Assembly: GCF_035916875.1 (NCBI RefSeq)
Contig: NZ_JAXUHN010000058.1
Coordinates: forward strand, 1 to 56,395
Source of the DNA: Methylomicrobium sp035916875
GTDB lineage: Bacteria; Pseudomonadota; Gammaproteobacteria; Methylococcales; Methylomonadaceae
DNA: 56,395 bases
Direction: 5' to 3'
Below are positions 8,727 to 16,171 of the stretch, piece by piece. The position numbers and the translations under genes are program-made. The notes below the pieces were generated by a model that saw only the letters and a program-made list of their open reading frames with translations, made no database searches and was not told where the DNA came from. Numbering within the stretch: position 1 is the first letter of the stretch; the number at the start of each line of letters is the position of its first letter.

Positions 8727-9641
8727 ATGCAGATTCAGTGGTACCCCGGCCATATGCACAAGGCCGGCAAGGAAATTAAGGAAATCCTGCCGAAAACCGA
8801 CATCGTGATCGAGGTTCTCGACGCGCGCATCCCGTTCAGCAGCGCCAATCCGCTGCTCGCCTCCCTGCGCGGCGACAAGCCCTGCCTCAAGGTGCTTAAC
8901 AAAAGCGATCTTGCCGACCCGGAACTGACCGTCGCCTGGCAGGCCTATCTCGATCGCGAGCACGGCGTCAAGACGCTCGCCTTGACCAGCCGGGAACCCG
9001 AAAAAATGCGCAAGATAGCGGAACTCTGCCGGCAAATGTTGCCCGCTCAGATGCAAAACGACCGCATCGTGCATGCCCTGATCGTGGGCATTCCGAACGT
9101 CGGCAAATCGACCCTGATCAACATCCTGGCCGGGCGCACGGTCGCCAAAACCGGCAACGAACCGGCCGTCACCAAGACCCAGCAGCGCATCGCGATCGGC
9201 AACAATGTCGTGCTGCTCGACACGCCCGGCATGCTCTGGCCGAACATCGAAAACAAGAACAGCGGCTACCGACTGGCCGCGACCGGCGCGATCAAGGACA
9301 CCGCCCTGCACCATGAACACATAGCCGCCTTCGTCGCCGGCTATCTCGGCCAGCACTACCCCGCTTGCCTGCAAGATCGTTTTCAGTTGCAGGAAATTCC
9401 GGATTCGGCCGACGCGGTGCTCGAAGCGATCGGCAAAAAACGCGGCTGCCTGCGTTCCGGCGGACGCGTGGAGTTGGACAAGGCGGCCAAAATCCTGCTG
9501 AACGAGCTGCGCTCCGGTACGCTGGGACGGATCAGTCTCGAAACACCGGCGATGATGGAGCAGGAATTGGCCGAGGTGGCCGTGATTCGCGAGCAGAAGG
9601 CCGAGAAAAAGCGTTTGCGGAAGCAGCATAGGACGGAATAG
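8727..9641 (+). CDS. ylqF: Ribosome biogenesis GTPase YlqF/RbgA
   Basis: A 304-residue circularly permuted GTPase of the YlqF/YawG family. The G motifs come in permuted order: NKSDLAD (G4, about residue 57), then GIPNVGKSTLIN (G1, about 120), then LLDTPGM (G3, about 170). The start MQIQWYPGHMHKA is the family N-terminal signature. RbgA binds the large ribosomal subunit precursor and assists late 50S maturation. The C-terminal basic tail (QKAEKKRLRKQHR) probably contacts rRNA. A fragment of this gene's 3' end recurs at 10303-10434. Confidence 0.93.
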   Translation: MQIQWYPGHMHKAGKEIKEILPKTDIVIEVLDARIPFSSANPLLASLRGDKPCLKVLNKSDLADPELTVAWQAYLDREHGVKTLALTSREPEKMRKIAELCRQMLPAQMQNDRIVHALIVGIPNVGKSTLINILAGRTVAKTGNEPAVTKTQQRIAIGNNVVLLDTPGMLWPNIENKNSGYRLAATGAIKDTALHHEHIAAFVAGYLGQHYPACLQDRFQLQEIPDSADAVLEAIGKKRGCLRSGGRVELDKAAKILLNELRSGTLGRISLETPAMMEQELAEVAVIREQKAEKKRLRKQHRTE

Positions 9642-9698
9642 CGAAGCGTATTCCGCCGAATGTGAAGCTTAATCCTGCGGCGCAATACGCTTCGCTAT
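9637..9698. repeat. Perfect 16-bp inverted repeat spanning the ylqF stop codon
   Basis: AATAGCGAAGCGTATT (9637-9652) is exactly complementary to AATACGCTTCGCTATT (9683-9698). The stem contains the TAG stop of ylqF and is followed inward by a CCGCCG/CGGCGC pairing. This GAAGCGTATTCCGCC-type hairpin is a widespread dispersed repeat in proteobacteria. It may serve as the transcription terminator here. Confidence 0.7.
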
Positions 9699-9827
9699 TG
9701 ACACACTATGGATTGCGTCTAATCTTCCTCATCATGGAATTTACATCAGCGTTAGGAAGTGATAAATTTTCATTTTGATTAAAATTCATATAAAAACAAC
9801 AACTTGCATAATTTTAGATAATCGTAT

Positions 9828-9876
9828 GACGCAATGTTTTACGTCATTTAGGGCATCTAATTGTAGTTAGAGCCAA
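9828..9876 (+). other. attI-like site, copy A
   Basis: Positions 9828-9852 match 10666-10690 at 24 of 25 bases (a segment containing GCAATGTTTTACGTCATT). Both are followed about 15 bases later by a TAGTTAG core and then by a gene start. In this copy the core reads GTTAGAGCC, which breaks the GTTRRRY consensus. The layout resembles an integron attI site (ATGTTACGCAG-like box, then GTTRRRY), but no integrase gene is adjacent. Confidence 0.4.
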
Positions 9877-9894
9877 TATCAACAAGAGCAGCGC

Positions 9895-10191
9895 ATGAAT
9901 AGATTTATCGTAATACTCATTGTTTTAGGGTTGGGCTGGTATGGCAACCAAAAATACCGAACCCACCAACAAGAACTGCTATCTCATTCATCGGAAACAA
10001 CAACGGAGTATGTTGCCAGTTCAGAACCTGATGTCCTATCAAACAGCACTCAGTTCAAGTGTGATGGTAGAACCCATTGCTCTCAAATGACTTCATGCGA
10101 GGAAGCAACGTTTTTTATAAACAACTGTCCTGGCACTAAAATGGATGGTAACAACGATGGTATTCCTTGCGAGCGGCAATGGTGTCAATAA
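9895..10191 (+). CDS. Excalibur calcium-binding domain protein
   Basis: A 98-residue protein with one N-terminal membrane segment or uncleaved signal (RFIVILIVLGLGWYG), a short polar linker, and a C-terminal Excalibur domain at about residues 53-98. The domain has the typical Cys pattern (KCDGRTHCSQM, SCEEA, NNCPG) and the Ca2+ loop DGNNDGIPCE. Excalibur domains occur at the C-termini of surface or secreted proteins and nucleases and are thought to bind calcium. It follows an attI-like sequence, so it may have arrived as a mobile cassette, but no attC is seen at its end. Confidence 0.8.
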   Translation: MNRFIVILIVLGLGWYGNQKYRTHQQELLSHSSETTTEYVASSEPDVLSNSTQFKCDGRTHCSQMTSCEEATFFINNCPGTKMDGNNDGIPCERQWCQ

Positions 10192-10221
10192 TTGTCAGCT
10201 CTAACGAATAGGGTTAGCAAG

Positions 10222-10302
10222 GTAGCCTCGATGCAGCGCAGCGGAATCGAGGGCTTTGCGGCTTCGATATTCCTCGATTCCGCAAAGCTTCATCGAGGCT
10301 AC
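10222..10302. repeat. REP-like palindrome, copy 2
   Basis: An 81-bp nested palindrome: outer arms GTAGCCTCGATG / CATCGAGGCTAC, inner arms GCGGAATCGAGG / CCTCGATTCCGC. It is nearly identical to 11811-11891. It abuts the duplicated ylqF tail on its right. Confidence 0.85.
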
Positions 10303-10434
10303 ATACTGGGACGGATCAGCCTTGAAACGCCGGCTATGATGGAGTAGGAAATGGCCGAGGTGGCTGTGATTCGTGAGCAGAAGGCCGAGAAAAATCGGTT
10401 GCGTAAGCAGAAACGTGGATTTTCAGAGGGCTAG
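10303..10434 (+). pseudogene. Duplicated 3' end of ylqF (non-coding remnant)
   Basis: This segment repeats the last about 115 bp of ylqF (9521-9641) at about 85 percent identity by eye. In the ylqF frame it reads LGRISLETPAMME, then TAG, then EMAEVAVIREQKAEKNRLRK, so an internal stop has arisen. It then runs on to another stop at 10434. It has no start codon of its own. It starts exactly at the right edge of a REP-like palindrome. Confidence 0.85.
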
Positions 10435-10665
10435 CGCCTTTTATTGACTCGGATGTTTTTTGCTAACATGCAAAATAAAGCGCTTAATCCAAGCTAAATG
10501 AGTCCACTCGGCGCGAATGTTATAACGCTTAAAATTGAGTTTTATCGCAGCCCTGCTAGTCGCTTAGTTAATTGCCCGGAACAAATATTTAGGATGCGAT
10601 AATTTTTCGTATACAACTGAATAAAAATAAGTTTTTCATTTTTATGGTGCATTAGTCAACTTGGT

Positions 10666-10710
10666 GATGCAATGTTTTACGTCATTTAGGATATATAATA
10701 TTAGTTAGGC
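10666..10710 (+). other. attI-like recombination site, copy B, with GTTAGGC core
   Basis: The box shared with copy A (10666-10690) is followed by the core GTTAGGC at 10704-10710, which matches the integron crossover consensus GTTRRRY. The gene cassette begins here: the same GTTAGGC closes the attC site at 11376-11382. An integron integrase would be expected just to the left, reading leftward. The 230 bp between the ylqF remnant and this site have no such gene. Confidence 0.5.
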
Positions 10711-10723
10711 AATAAGAGCAAAT

Positions 10724-11350
10724 ATGAACGAAGCCTTAGATTTAATAGCCGATTTTCTTCGCGACGCAGAACTGCGTGGCGTTGCTTTCTTCAACGAAGC
10801 CGAATTGCAGCACGAATTGGGCTATTGGCTACGCGCCAAGCTTCCAGTAGAAACGAACGTACATTTTGAACGACCCGCTGATTCGTTCTTTCCTAAGGCT
10901 GTCGGGCTAGTGAAGAAGGAAATAGACTTGATTGTTGCTGGGCCGAACAAATCCTGGCACTTGGCAATTGAGTTGAAGTGCCCTCGGAATGGACGGGTTC
11001 CGGAAACTATGTTCGATGCGTGTAAGGACCTTCAATTTCTTGAGCAATTGGTAGCTTCTGGATTTCGGGCTGGAGCATTCATCATGCACGTCGAAGATCC
11101 AGCGTTCTACCAGTCTGGTTTGCAGACAGGTATCTATTCGCATTTCCGAGCCGGGACCCCGTTGACTGGCGTCATAGCTAAGCCCACAGGAAAAAAAGAC
11201 TTGGAGGTTCGCTTGGCCAATTCTTACTCTGTTCATTGGCGTCCATACGGGATGAACGGTCGCTACTGGTTTGAGCGGGTATCGAGCGTGCCTAACCAAC
11301 CGCTGAACCTGACGCCGGAAAGCCGGCGCAGCGCTTCGCGGTTGCTTTAG
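10724..11350 (+). CDS. Integron-cassette protein, PD-(D/E)XK nuclease-like
   Basis: A 208-residue soluble protein starting 14 bases after the cassette core. Residues about 65-90 read KEIDLIVAG followed by HLAIELKCPRNG, the D...(E)xK spacing of restriction-endonuclease-like folds; an upstream Glu-rich helix (NEAELQHELGYWL) would complete the site. I recognise no exact family. The last about 20 residues (from VPNQPLN on) are encoded by the attC site itself, a common feature of cassette genes. A host-protection or nucleic-acid function is plausible but unproven. Confidence 0.7.
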   Translation: MNEALDLIADFLRDAELRGVAFFNEAELQHELGYWLRAKLPVETNVHFERPADSFFPKAVGLVKKEIDLIVAGPNKSWHLAIELKCPRNGRVPETMFDACKDLQFLEQLVASGFRAGAFIMHVEDPAFYQSGLQTGIYSHFRAGTPLTGVIAKPTGKKDLEVRLANSYSVHWRPYGMNGRYWFERVSSVPNQPLNLTPESRRSASRLL

Positions 11351-11382
11351 TGGCTGCGCGGGTTAGCGGTAAGGAGTTAGGC
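11290..11382 (+). other. Integron attC site
   Basis: Outer core R'' GCCTAAC (11290-11296) is exactly complementary to R' GTTAGGC (11376-11382). Inner core L'' CCGCTGAACC (11300-11309) pairs with L' GGTTAGCGG (11361-11369), leaving one unpaired G, the extrahelical base that orients attC recombination. The centre (GCGCAGC ... GCTGCGC) forms a variable stem. Length is about 93 bp. All four diagnostic attC features are present. Confidence 0.85.
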
Positions 11383-11430
11383 AATCACATTAAATTTGGA
11401 AACTAAAAGCAGTGATAGGATTAACTAAAC

Positions 11431-11766
11431 ATGCCCACATTCGATGAAATATATGACCGACTGAGATTTCTAATGGAAAGAAATATTCCTATCCATGTGG
11501 TTTCTACAACAAATACAACTTATTCAATAGAGGCGCGCCCATTAGAGCGCGGAAATCATGCTGGCGAACCGGCTATTATCTGCACAATAACAGTAACAGA
11601 ACAAGGCAATCAACCTGATGCGCCTGCACATATCTATATTCATGGAGACTGTTGGGGGCATGACATCACGTGCGGTCAAACCAGAGCTGGTGGTATATAC
11701 AACGGTAGCCCATCAATTTACGACTGGTTTCCTAACCAGGGCAATTGCATGAACAGTGATTGCTAA
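11431..11766 (+). CDS. Second cassette-type protein of unknown function
   Basis: A 111-residue protein starting 48 bases after the attC crossover, in the position of a second cassette gene. It has no signal peptide. The sequence alternates beta-like segments (IPIHVVSTTNTTYSIEARPL, AIICTITVTEQ) with a Cys/His/Gly-rich C-terminal half (HGDCWGHDITCG, GNCMNSDC) that might bind a metal. I recognise no family. No attC site is visible at its 3' end, where a REP-like palindrome and a broken transposase follow within 45 bp. Confidence 0.6.
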   Translation: MPTFDEIYDRLRFLMERNIPIHVVSTTNTTYSIEARPLERGNHAGEPAIICTITVTEQGNQPDAPAHIYIHGDCWGHDITCGQTRAGGIYNGSPSIYDWFPNQGNCMNSDC

Positions 11767-11810
11767 TATAGGTAACTAAAAAAGCCTCTTCTTAGTCCGC
11801 CCATAGCAAG

Positions 11811-11891
11811 GTAGCCTCGATGTAGCGCAGCGGAATCGAGGGCTTTGCGGCTTCGAAACTCCTCGATTCCGCAAAGCTTCATCGAGGCTAC
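11811..11891. repeat. REP-like palindrome, copy 3, next to the RAYT gene
   Basis: An 81-bp nested palindrome nearly identical to 10222-10302, with the same arms and the same right flank (ACATACT). It ends 76 bp before the REP-associated transposase remnant, the usual arrangement of RAYT genes and their cognate REPs. Confidence 0.85.
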
Positions 11892-11967
11892 ATACTTCTC
11901 TCCAGACATTGACCCAAAGCTGATTTGGGGCGAAAATCCGGCTGAACCAGCAAACTGGCTTGAATCC

Positions 11968-12589
11968 ATGGTCAACTATCGGCGCAATTTCGTTCCTGGC
12001 GGTACCTATTTTTTTACCGTAGCATTACGTAACCGCCGTTCGCAGCAATTGACCCAATCAATCGGCTTATTACGTCAGGCCTTTCGAGACACGCTTCGCT
12101 CTCAGCCTTTTCGCATCGATGCCATTGTGGTTTTGCCCGATCACCTGCATTCTATATGGACTTTGCCGCCAGGCGATAGCAATTATCCGGCCCGTTGGAA
12201 GCTGGGTTAAGGCTGCAAAACGCGAAAACATTAAGCTGCCGCCAGGCGATAGCAATTATCCGGCCCGTTGGAAGGCTATCAAATCAAATTTCAGCTGCCA
12301 GCTTTCACAAGCGGGCATTCCGGTCGAAAAACGCCAGGACGGCAGCACGCTCGTCTGGCAGCGTCGCTATTGGGAGCATACGATTCGGAATGACGAAGAC
12401 TTCAATCGCCATATCGATTACATCCACATCAATCCGGTTAAACATGGCCTAGTAAAGCATGTCGCGGATTGGCCTTATTCGACTTTTCATCGCTATGTCG
12501 CGAAAGGGATTTATCCGCCGAATTGGTGCGGTGATGTTGATTACGTAATTGGAGGAGTGAATGACATGCGCCCGATTACCCTGCGCTAA
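11968..12589 (+). pseudogene. REP-associated tyrosine transposase (RAYT), interrupted
   Basis: The N-terminal part (from MVNYRRNFVPGGTYFFTV) and C-terminal part (YWEHTIRNDEDFNRHIDYIH, NPVKHGLV, DWPYSTFHRYV) are a standard Y1/HUH transposase of the RAYT type. PDHLH supplies the metal-binding His pair, and the catalytic Tyr lies in the C-terminal helix region. A 38-bp sequence occurs twice, at 12164-12201 and 12237-12274, offset by 73 bp. That offset shifts the frame and gives a stop at 12210. Removing 73 bp restores a single 182-residue frame, a normal RAYT length. The flanking REPs are probably its substrates. Confidence 0.85.
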
Positions 12590-12695
12590 TCGAACCTACG
12601 CAGGCTTTAAGACCAATATCGGCGTTATGCTTGAGTGCAGGAAAACAATTTGATACTGTTCCGCTGTCACTCAACATCACTCACGGAATTTCATT

Positions 12696-12974
12696 ATGAT
12701 TGGCACCATTACCGCTTTCCTGATCACCTACTGGTTTTACAAAAGCGCCGAAGCAACCGGCAAGAATCCGCTATTTTCAGCCGGTATGGGGTTTCTGTCC
12801 TATCTGATCCCCTGCATCGTCTGGACACTTGCCATAACCCCGGGACTGCGCGACGCGGTTGAACACAATCCTGGCACCCTTTCCGGCTTGTTTGTCAATT
12901 ATGCTTATATCCTGGTGGGCATTGGCTGCGCGATAGGATTCAAGTTTTTGTATTTCAAACATGCAAAACCGTAA
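12696..12974 (+). CDS. Small integral membrane protein of unknown function
   Basis: A 92-residue protein with three predicted membrane segments (about residues 1-16, 28-48, 65-87) and a basic C-terminus (FKHAKP). The ATG at 12696 is preceded by a weak GGAATTTC ribosome site. I recognise no family. It stands alone between the RAYT remnant and a short palindromic repeat. Confidence 0.55.
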   Translation: MIGTITAFLITYWFYKSAEATGKNPLFSAGMGFLSYLIPCIVWTLAITPGLRDAVEHNPGTLSGLFVNYAYILVGIGCAIGFKFLYFKHAKP

Positions 12975-12994
12975 AAGCGGTGAGGCAATCGGAT

Positions 12995-13021
12995 GGGATG
13001 TATATCCCGTCCGGCGCCAAG
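12995..13021. repeat. Short palindrome of the GGGATGTATATCCC family
   Basis: GGGATGTATATCCCG followed by TCCGGCGCCAA, matching the right ends of the longer elements at 13886-13996 and 15252-15360. Only this right-hand hairpin is present here. The following stretch to 13308 has no gene. Confidence 0.7.
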
Positions 13022-13308
13022 CTTTAAATTCCTGCATTTCAAACCGGCCAAACTGTAAAAAACCTCAGGCATCGGATAAATGTTTATCCCGAGTTAAACT
13101 GAACAGCTCAGCCTAAACACCACGTCTGGCAAGTAGAGTTTCAACGCGATACGGAAGAGTCAGGGTCGTAAACCTACCGGCAGTAACCCTCGAATATTCG
13201 GCGCATTACACTACCGCCAGTGCGCCGTACATCGCTACCTAGACAACAAGGTTAAAGTCAGTTAAATTGGTTTCCATTCCGGAATTTCCAATAAGAGGTA
13301 GAGCGGTC

Positions 13309-13863
13309 ATGTTTACAAAACTATCCCCATACGTGCTTGTTGCCTTAAGCCTGTTCCAGGCTGCCTGCTCGACAGTATCGGTTACTACCGACTATGACCA
13401 TTCGACGTCATTTGCTCAATACCGAACTTATACATTAGCGCCTTCAAGCGAAAAAATTCCGCTGTCGCCATCCGGCGAAGCAGCGCTCCGCGACTCCCTG
13501 CGCATAAATCTCGCGGCACACAACATTACCGAAGTTTCCAAAGACGCCGATCTTCATGTGGTTCGCCATATTTCTACCAAAGAAAAACTGGCCGTTTACC
13601 AATCGAGCGCCATGGATTATGGCAGGATACCCTATGGATACGGAGGTTACGGCTTATGGGCAAATGCTCCCCGCGCGTATACTGACGTATCGCAATATAC
13701 CGAAGGCACTCTGATACTGGATTTCGTGGATGCAAAGACCCAGAAATTGGTGTTTCGCGGCATTGGCACCGGCACGGTCAGCGATCCGCAAACCAATGCG
13801 GAACGTATTCGAGAAGCCGTCGAAAAAATTGTCGAAAAATTCCCCAAAACCGTCTCGCATTGA
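13309..13863 (+). CDS. DUF4136-type lipoprotein
   Basis: A 184-residue lipoprotein precursor. The signal peptide MFTKLSPYVLVALSLFQAAC ends at a lipobox Cys (residue 20) followed by STVSV. The mature domain shows the DUF4136 pattern: a first strand TDYDHSTSFAQYRTYTL, GEAALRDSLRINLAAHNI, then a Tyr/Gly-rich middle (PYGYGGYGLW), YTEGTLILDFVDAKTQKLVFRG and a C-terminal helix AERIREAVEKIVEKFP. The ATG at 13309 has an AAGAGGTAGAG ribosome site; an upstream in-frame GTG would spoil the signal peptide. The location is likely the periplasmic face of the outer membrane. Family function unknown. Confidence 0.85.
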   Translation: MFTKLSPYVLVALSLFQAACSTVSVTTDYDHSTSFAQYRTYTLAPSSEKIPLSPSGEAALRDSLRINLAAHNITEVSKDADLHVVRHISTKEKLAVYQSSAMDYGRIPYGYGGYGLWANAPRAYTDVSQYTEGTLILDFVDAKTQKLVFRGIGTGTVSDPQTNAERIREAVEKIVEKFPKTVSH

Positions 13864-13885
13864 GGCTAAACCGAGCTGGACGGTG

Positions 13886-13996
13886 TTTGCAGCCTCCTCC
13901 CAATCGCTCAAAGACTGTTCACCTGAGCAAATCATCCTCCACGCTCAAGTCCCTTTAAGCAATTACTGCCGGGATACATATCCCGTCCGGCGCCAA
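13886..13996. repeat. Two-hairpin repeat, copy 1
   Basis: A 111-bp element whose right end is the hairpin CGGGATACATATCCCG plus TCCGGCGCCAA, and whose left part (TTTGCAGCC...CAAAGACTGTTC...GCAAATCATCC) aligns over its length with 15252-15360. The left hairpin is decayed here. It looks like a MITE-like or REPIN-like mobile unit. Confidence 0.7.
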
Positions 13997-14079
13997 CGCT
14001 GACTTTTGATACAAATGTGATGGCATTCGAGCCGGCCAATATCAAACCACAGGCGGATTGAGCAGCACAAACCGACTCT

Positions 14080-15015
14080 TCAGACCGTCCACTTGGTGCC
14101 CGAGCCCGTCGTTGTGCTGCTTTGTGCGACCAGTCCAATATTGGCTGGGTTGATGCGCCACTGACCATCGTCCGCGGCGGCAGCTGCGCGCAAATAGTTG
14201 ATCAGCATCTTGTCTGTATTATCGGTGGCAACAATCACGCCTTGCTCAACCAAACACTTGTAGAGGTAAGCATAGGCTCCGACCATCTCAATGCGCAGCG
14301 TAGCCTTGTTGCTCGTGCGGTTAGAAGGGTCGTTCTTGTGCGCCATCATCGCATCCATCTCGACACGCGCCCCAACGGTCGGGTTGTTGGCATGTTGCTG
14401 TTTAATCGCTTGCACGCGGCCTCCATAGGTAGCGCTGCCTTCGCGGTGGTGCTTGCCAGATACTGTCATCGCGAAGGCCTGGTTCTTTAGGTCGTTAGGC
14501 GAGTGAACACTGTAAGGGTTGTTGCCCTGCTGGTACATGAGTTGGTTAATCGAGTTGGCGAGCAAATGGTCGCGGTTGGTCGCGCCGTGTGTACCCCAGG
14601 GCGCGACGCGTCCGACCAGATCGTTGTATCGAGCTACGTCCCATTTCTCAAGCGTGGCGTCGCTGGTGCGATCGGTACGCTGATAGGTGATCACATTGCC
14701 GGTCAATGGGTCGGTAAACGACTTGGCCACTGACGCATTTTGTTTACCTGCGTTCTTGAAACGCAGGAACTGAGCTGAACTCAAATTCACACAATTTGCG
14801 GGGGTTGGTGCCTGTTGCAGCACGGGCTGCTGCCCTGGAAACTGCACCATCTGAGGCGTCAATGCTATTTTCAGCGCCGACCATTCGTTGCTGCCGATCG
14901 CCGTAGTCGTGGTATTCGAATGCGATGCTTTGTTCTCGACATTCGCCACATAAGACGACAGTTCGGGCACGCTGTTGCCATAAACAATCTTGCCCATCAC
15001 GATGGTCACGTACAT
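14080..15015 (-). CDS. Putative HNH-like nuclease / polymorphic-toxin-type protein
   Basis: A 311-residue protein without signal peptide or membrane segment. Residues about 155-215 contain NRDHLLANSINQL, then about 35 residues later SGKHHREGSATYGGR. This DH ... H-x-x-G-x-x-T/A-Y-G-G-R layout resembles HNH/SHH-type nuclease toxin domains that carry DHxPS ... HxxGxTYGGR. The N-terminal half is Asn/Thr/Gln-rich and unassigned. The ATG at 15015 is chosen because CAGGAG lies 9 bases upstream; an in-frame start at 15069 is possible. No adjacent immunity gene or secretion apparatus is visible. The assignment rests on motif resemblance only. Confidence 0.55.
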   Translation of the reverse strand: MYVTIVMGKIVYGNSVPELSSYVANVENKASHSNTTTTAIGSNEWSALKIALTPQMVQFPGQQPVLQQAPTPANCVNLSSAQFLRFKNAGKQNASVAKSFTDPLTGNVITYQRTDRTSDATLEKWDVARYNDLVGRVAPWGTHGATNRDHLLANSINQLMYQQGNNPYSVHSPNDLKNQAFAMTVSGKHHREGSATYGGRVQAIKQQHANNPTVGARVEMDAMMAHKNDPSNRTSNKATLRIEMVGAYAYLYKCLVEQGVIVATDNTDKMLINYLRAAAAADDGQWRINPANIGLVAQSSTTTGSGTKWTV

Positions 15016-15251
15016 CTTGAGATACTCCTGAGATTGGCGCCAGATGCTAACCGGGCATCCGATGCGCATCGACGTTTGGGGATATTCCGGTATGGCCCGC
15101 TGTCAGCCATTCGCGTGATGACAGTTGCGCGTATAGGAAAAAAATGCCATTTCTTAATCGCCTTAACTATATATAATGCCGAATATTTAGTCAAACTCGT
15201 GCTAGCTGGTAGACTAATGATATGGACTCATCTCCTACCAGCGGGACGGGG

Positions 15252-15360
15252 TTTGCAACCCCGCCCCAAACGTTTAAAGACTGTTCGTTTGCGCAAATCA
15301 TCCCGCATGTTCAGGTCCCTTAAACAATTACGGACGGGATGTATATCCCGCCCGGCGCCA
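15252..15360. repeat. Two-hairpin repeat, copy 2
   Basis: A left hairpin GGGGTTTGCAACCCC (from about 15248), a roughly 60-bp spacer (AAAGACTGTTC, GCAAATCATCC, TTAAACAATTACGG), and a right hairpin CGGGATGTATATCCCG plus CCCGGCGCC. It aligns with 13886-13996 over the whole length. It occupies most of the spacer between the toxin-like gene and the CAP gene; nothing else is recognisable in 15016-15553. Confidence 0.75.
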
Positions 15361-15553
15361 GGAAGAGGGCAACTGCACCGTCATCGGCGTCATCACGCCG
15401 AGATCATGAGAAATCGAGGTATTAAAGCCGCACCACGATTCCGCTATCAACAAAGAAAGTTCGTAGTTTCGACCTTTAAACCCTACATTTTGAACTTGCA
15501 TCCCAATGGAAAAACTAATTAGAGTTTTGGACTCAGTTTTGCCCATACGCACC

Positions 15554-16126
15554 ATGCAAAAAATTTTTCTCACAAGCATTTTATGGCTTGGCACCGTTCA
15601 ATTCGCATCAGCAGTCGGCGCGGACTCGCCCCCGCCTATCAACTCCAATGAGCTGGAGCGTCAAATCCATCAACAGATCAATTGGATACGGCAAAACCAC
15701 GGTCTGCCCCCGTTAAACGCCGAAGAGCAACTCACTACGGTTGCCCGCAAACATAGTCAGGACATGGCGAGCCATCATTTTTTTAACCATGTCAATTTAC
15801 GGGGAGAATATCCTTCGGACAGAGCCAAACGACAAGGCTGGGATAAAAAGAAGCAGATCGATGCGACAACCTTGGCAACGGGTGTCGCTGAAAACATTTT
15901 CCTGGCCCGTCTTTACGACAAGATAGTTACCACCAAACAAAACGGCATCACCGTTAAAAAGGACTACGAGTGGATAGCCCCGAACCGGCTTGTCCAAACG
16001 ATTGTCCAGGGCTGGATGGACAGCCCGCATCACCGTAAAGTCATGTTATCGCCGCAATACGATCGGCAAGGTATCGGCGTCGTTGTTTCGGAATACGATG
16101 TCTATGTGACCGAGAACTTGTTTTAA
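15554..16126 (+). CDS. CAP-domain (SCP/PR1-like) secreted protein
   Basis: A 190-residue precursor with a Sec signal peptide (MQKIFLTSILWLGTVQFASA). The mature part is one CAP domain: LERQIHQQINWIRQNHGLPPL, LTTVARKHSQDMASHHFFNHV (the conserved H in the cavity), GVAENIF (GxxEN motif), and VQGWMDSPHHRKVMLSPQYDRQGIGV (WxxSxxHRxxL signature). The frame is open from 15506, but the ATG at 15554 gives a canonical signal peptide; neither start has a strong ribosome site. CAP proteins are secreted; bacterial roles are mostly unknown. Confidence 0.85.
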   Translation: MQKIFLTSILWLGTVQFASAVGADSPPPINSNELERQIHQQINWIRQNHGLPPLNAEEQLTTVARKHSQDMASHHFFNHVNLRGEYPSDRAKRQGWDKKKQIDATTLATGVAENIFLARLYDKIVTTKQNGITVKKDYEWIAPNRLVQTIVQGWMDSPHHRKVMLSPQYDRQGIGVVVSEYDVYVTENLF

Positions 16127-16171
16127 AGCGTATTTGATTCTTTTTTCGCAAATAACGCGATAAACCGTGAT

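Noticed and set aside
10198..10222. CTCTAAC ... GGTTAGC as an attC end of the Excalibur gene
   Set aside because: Core does not match RYYYAAC/GTTRRRY and the inner pairing is absent.
12590..12640. CGTTATGC-containing stretch as the missing attC of the second cassette
   Set aside because: No complementary outer and inner cores can be found.
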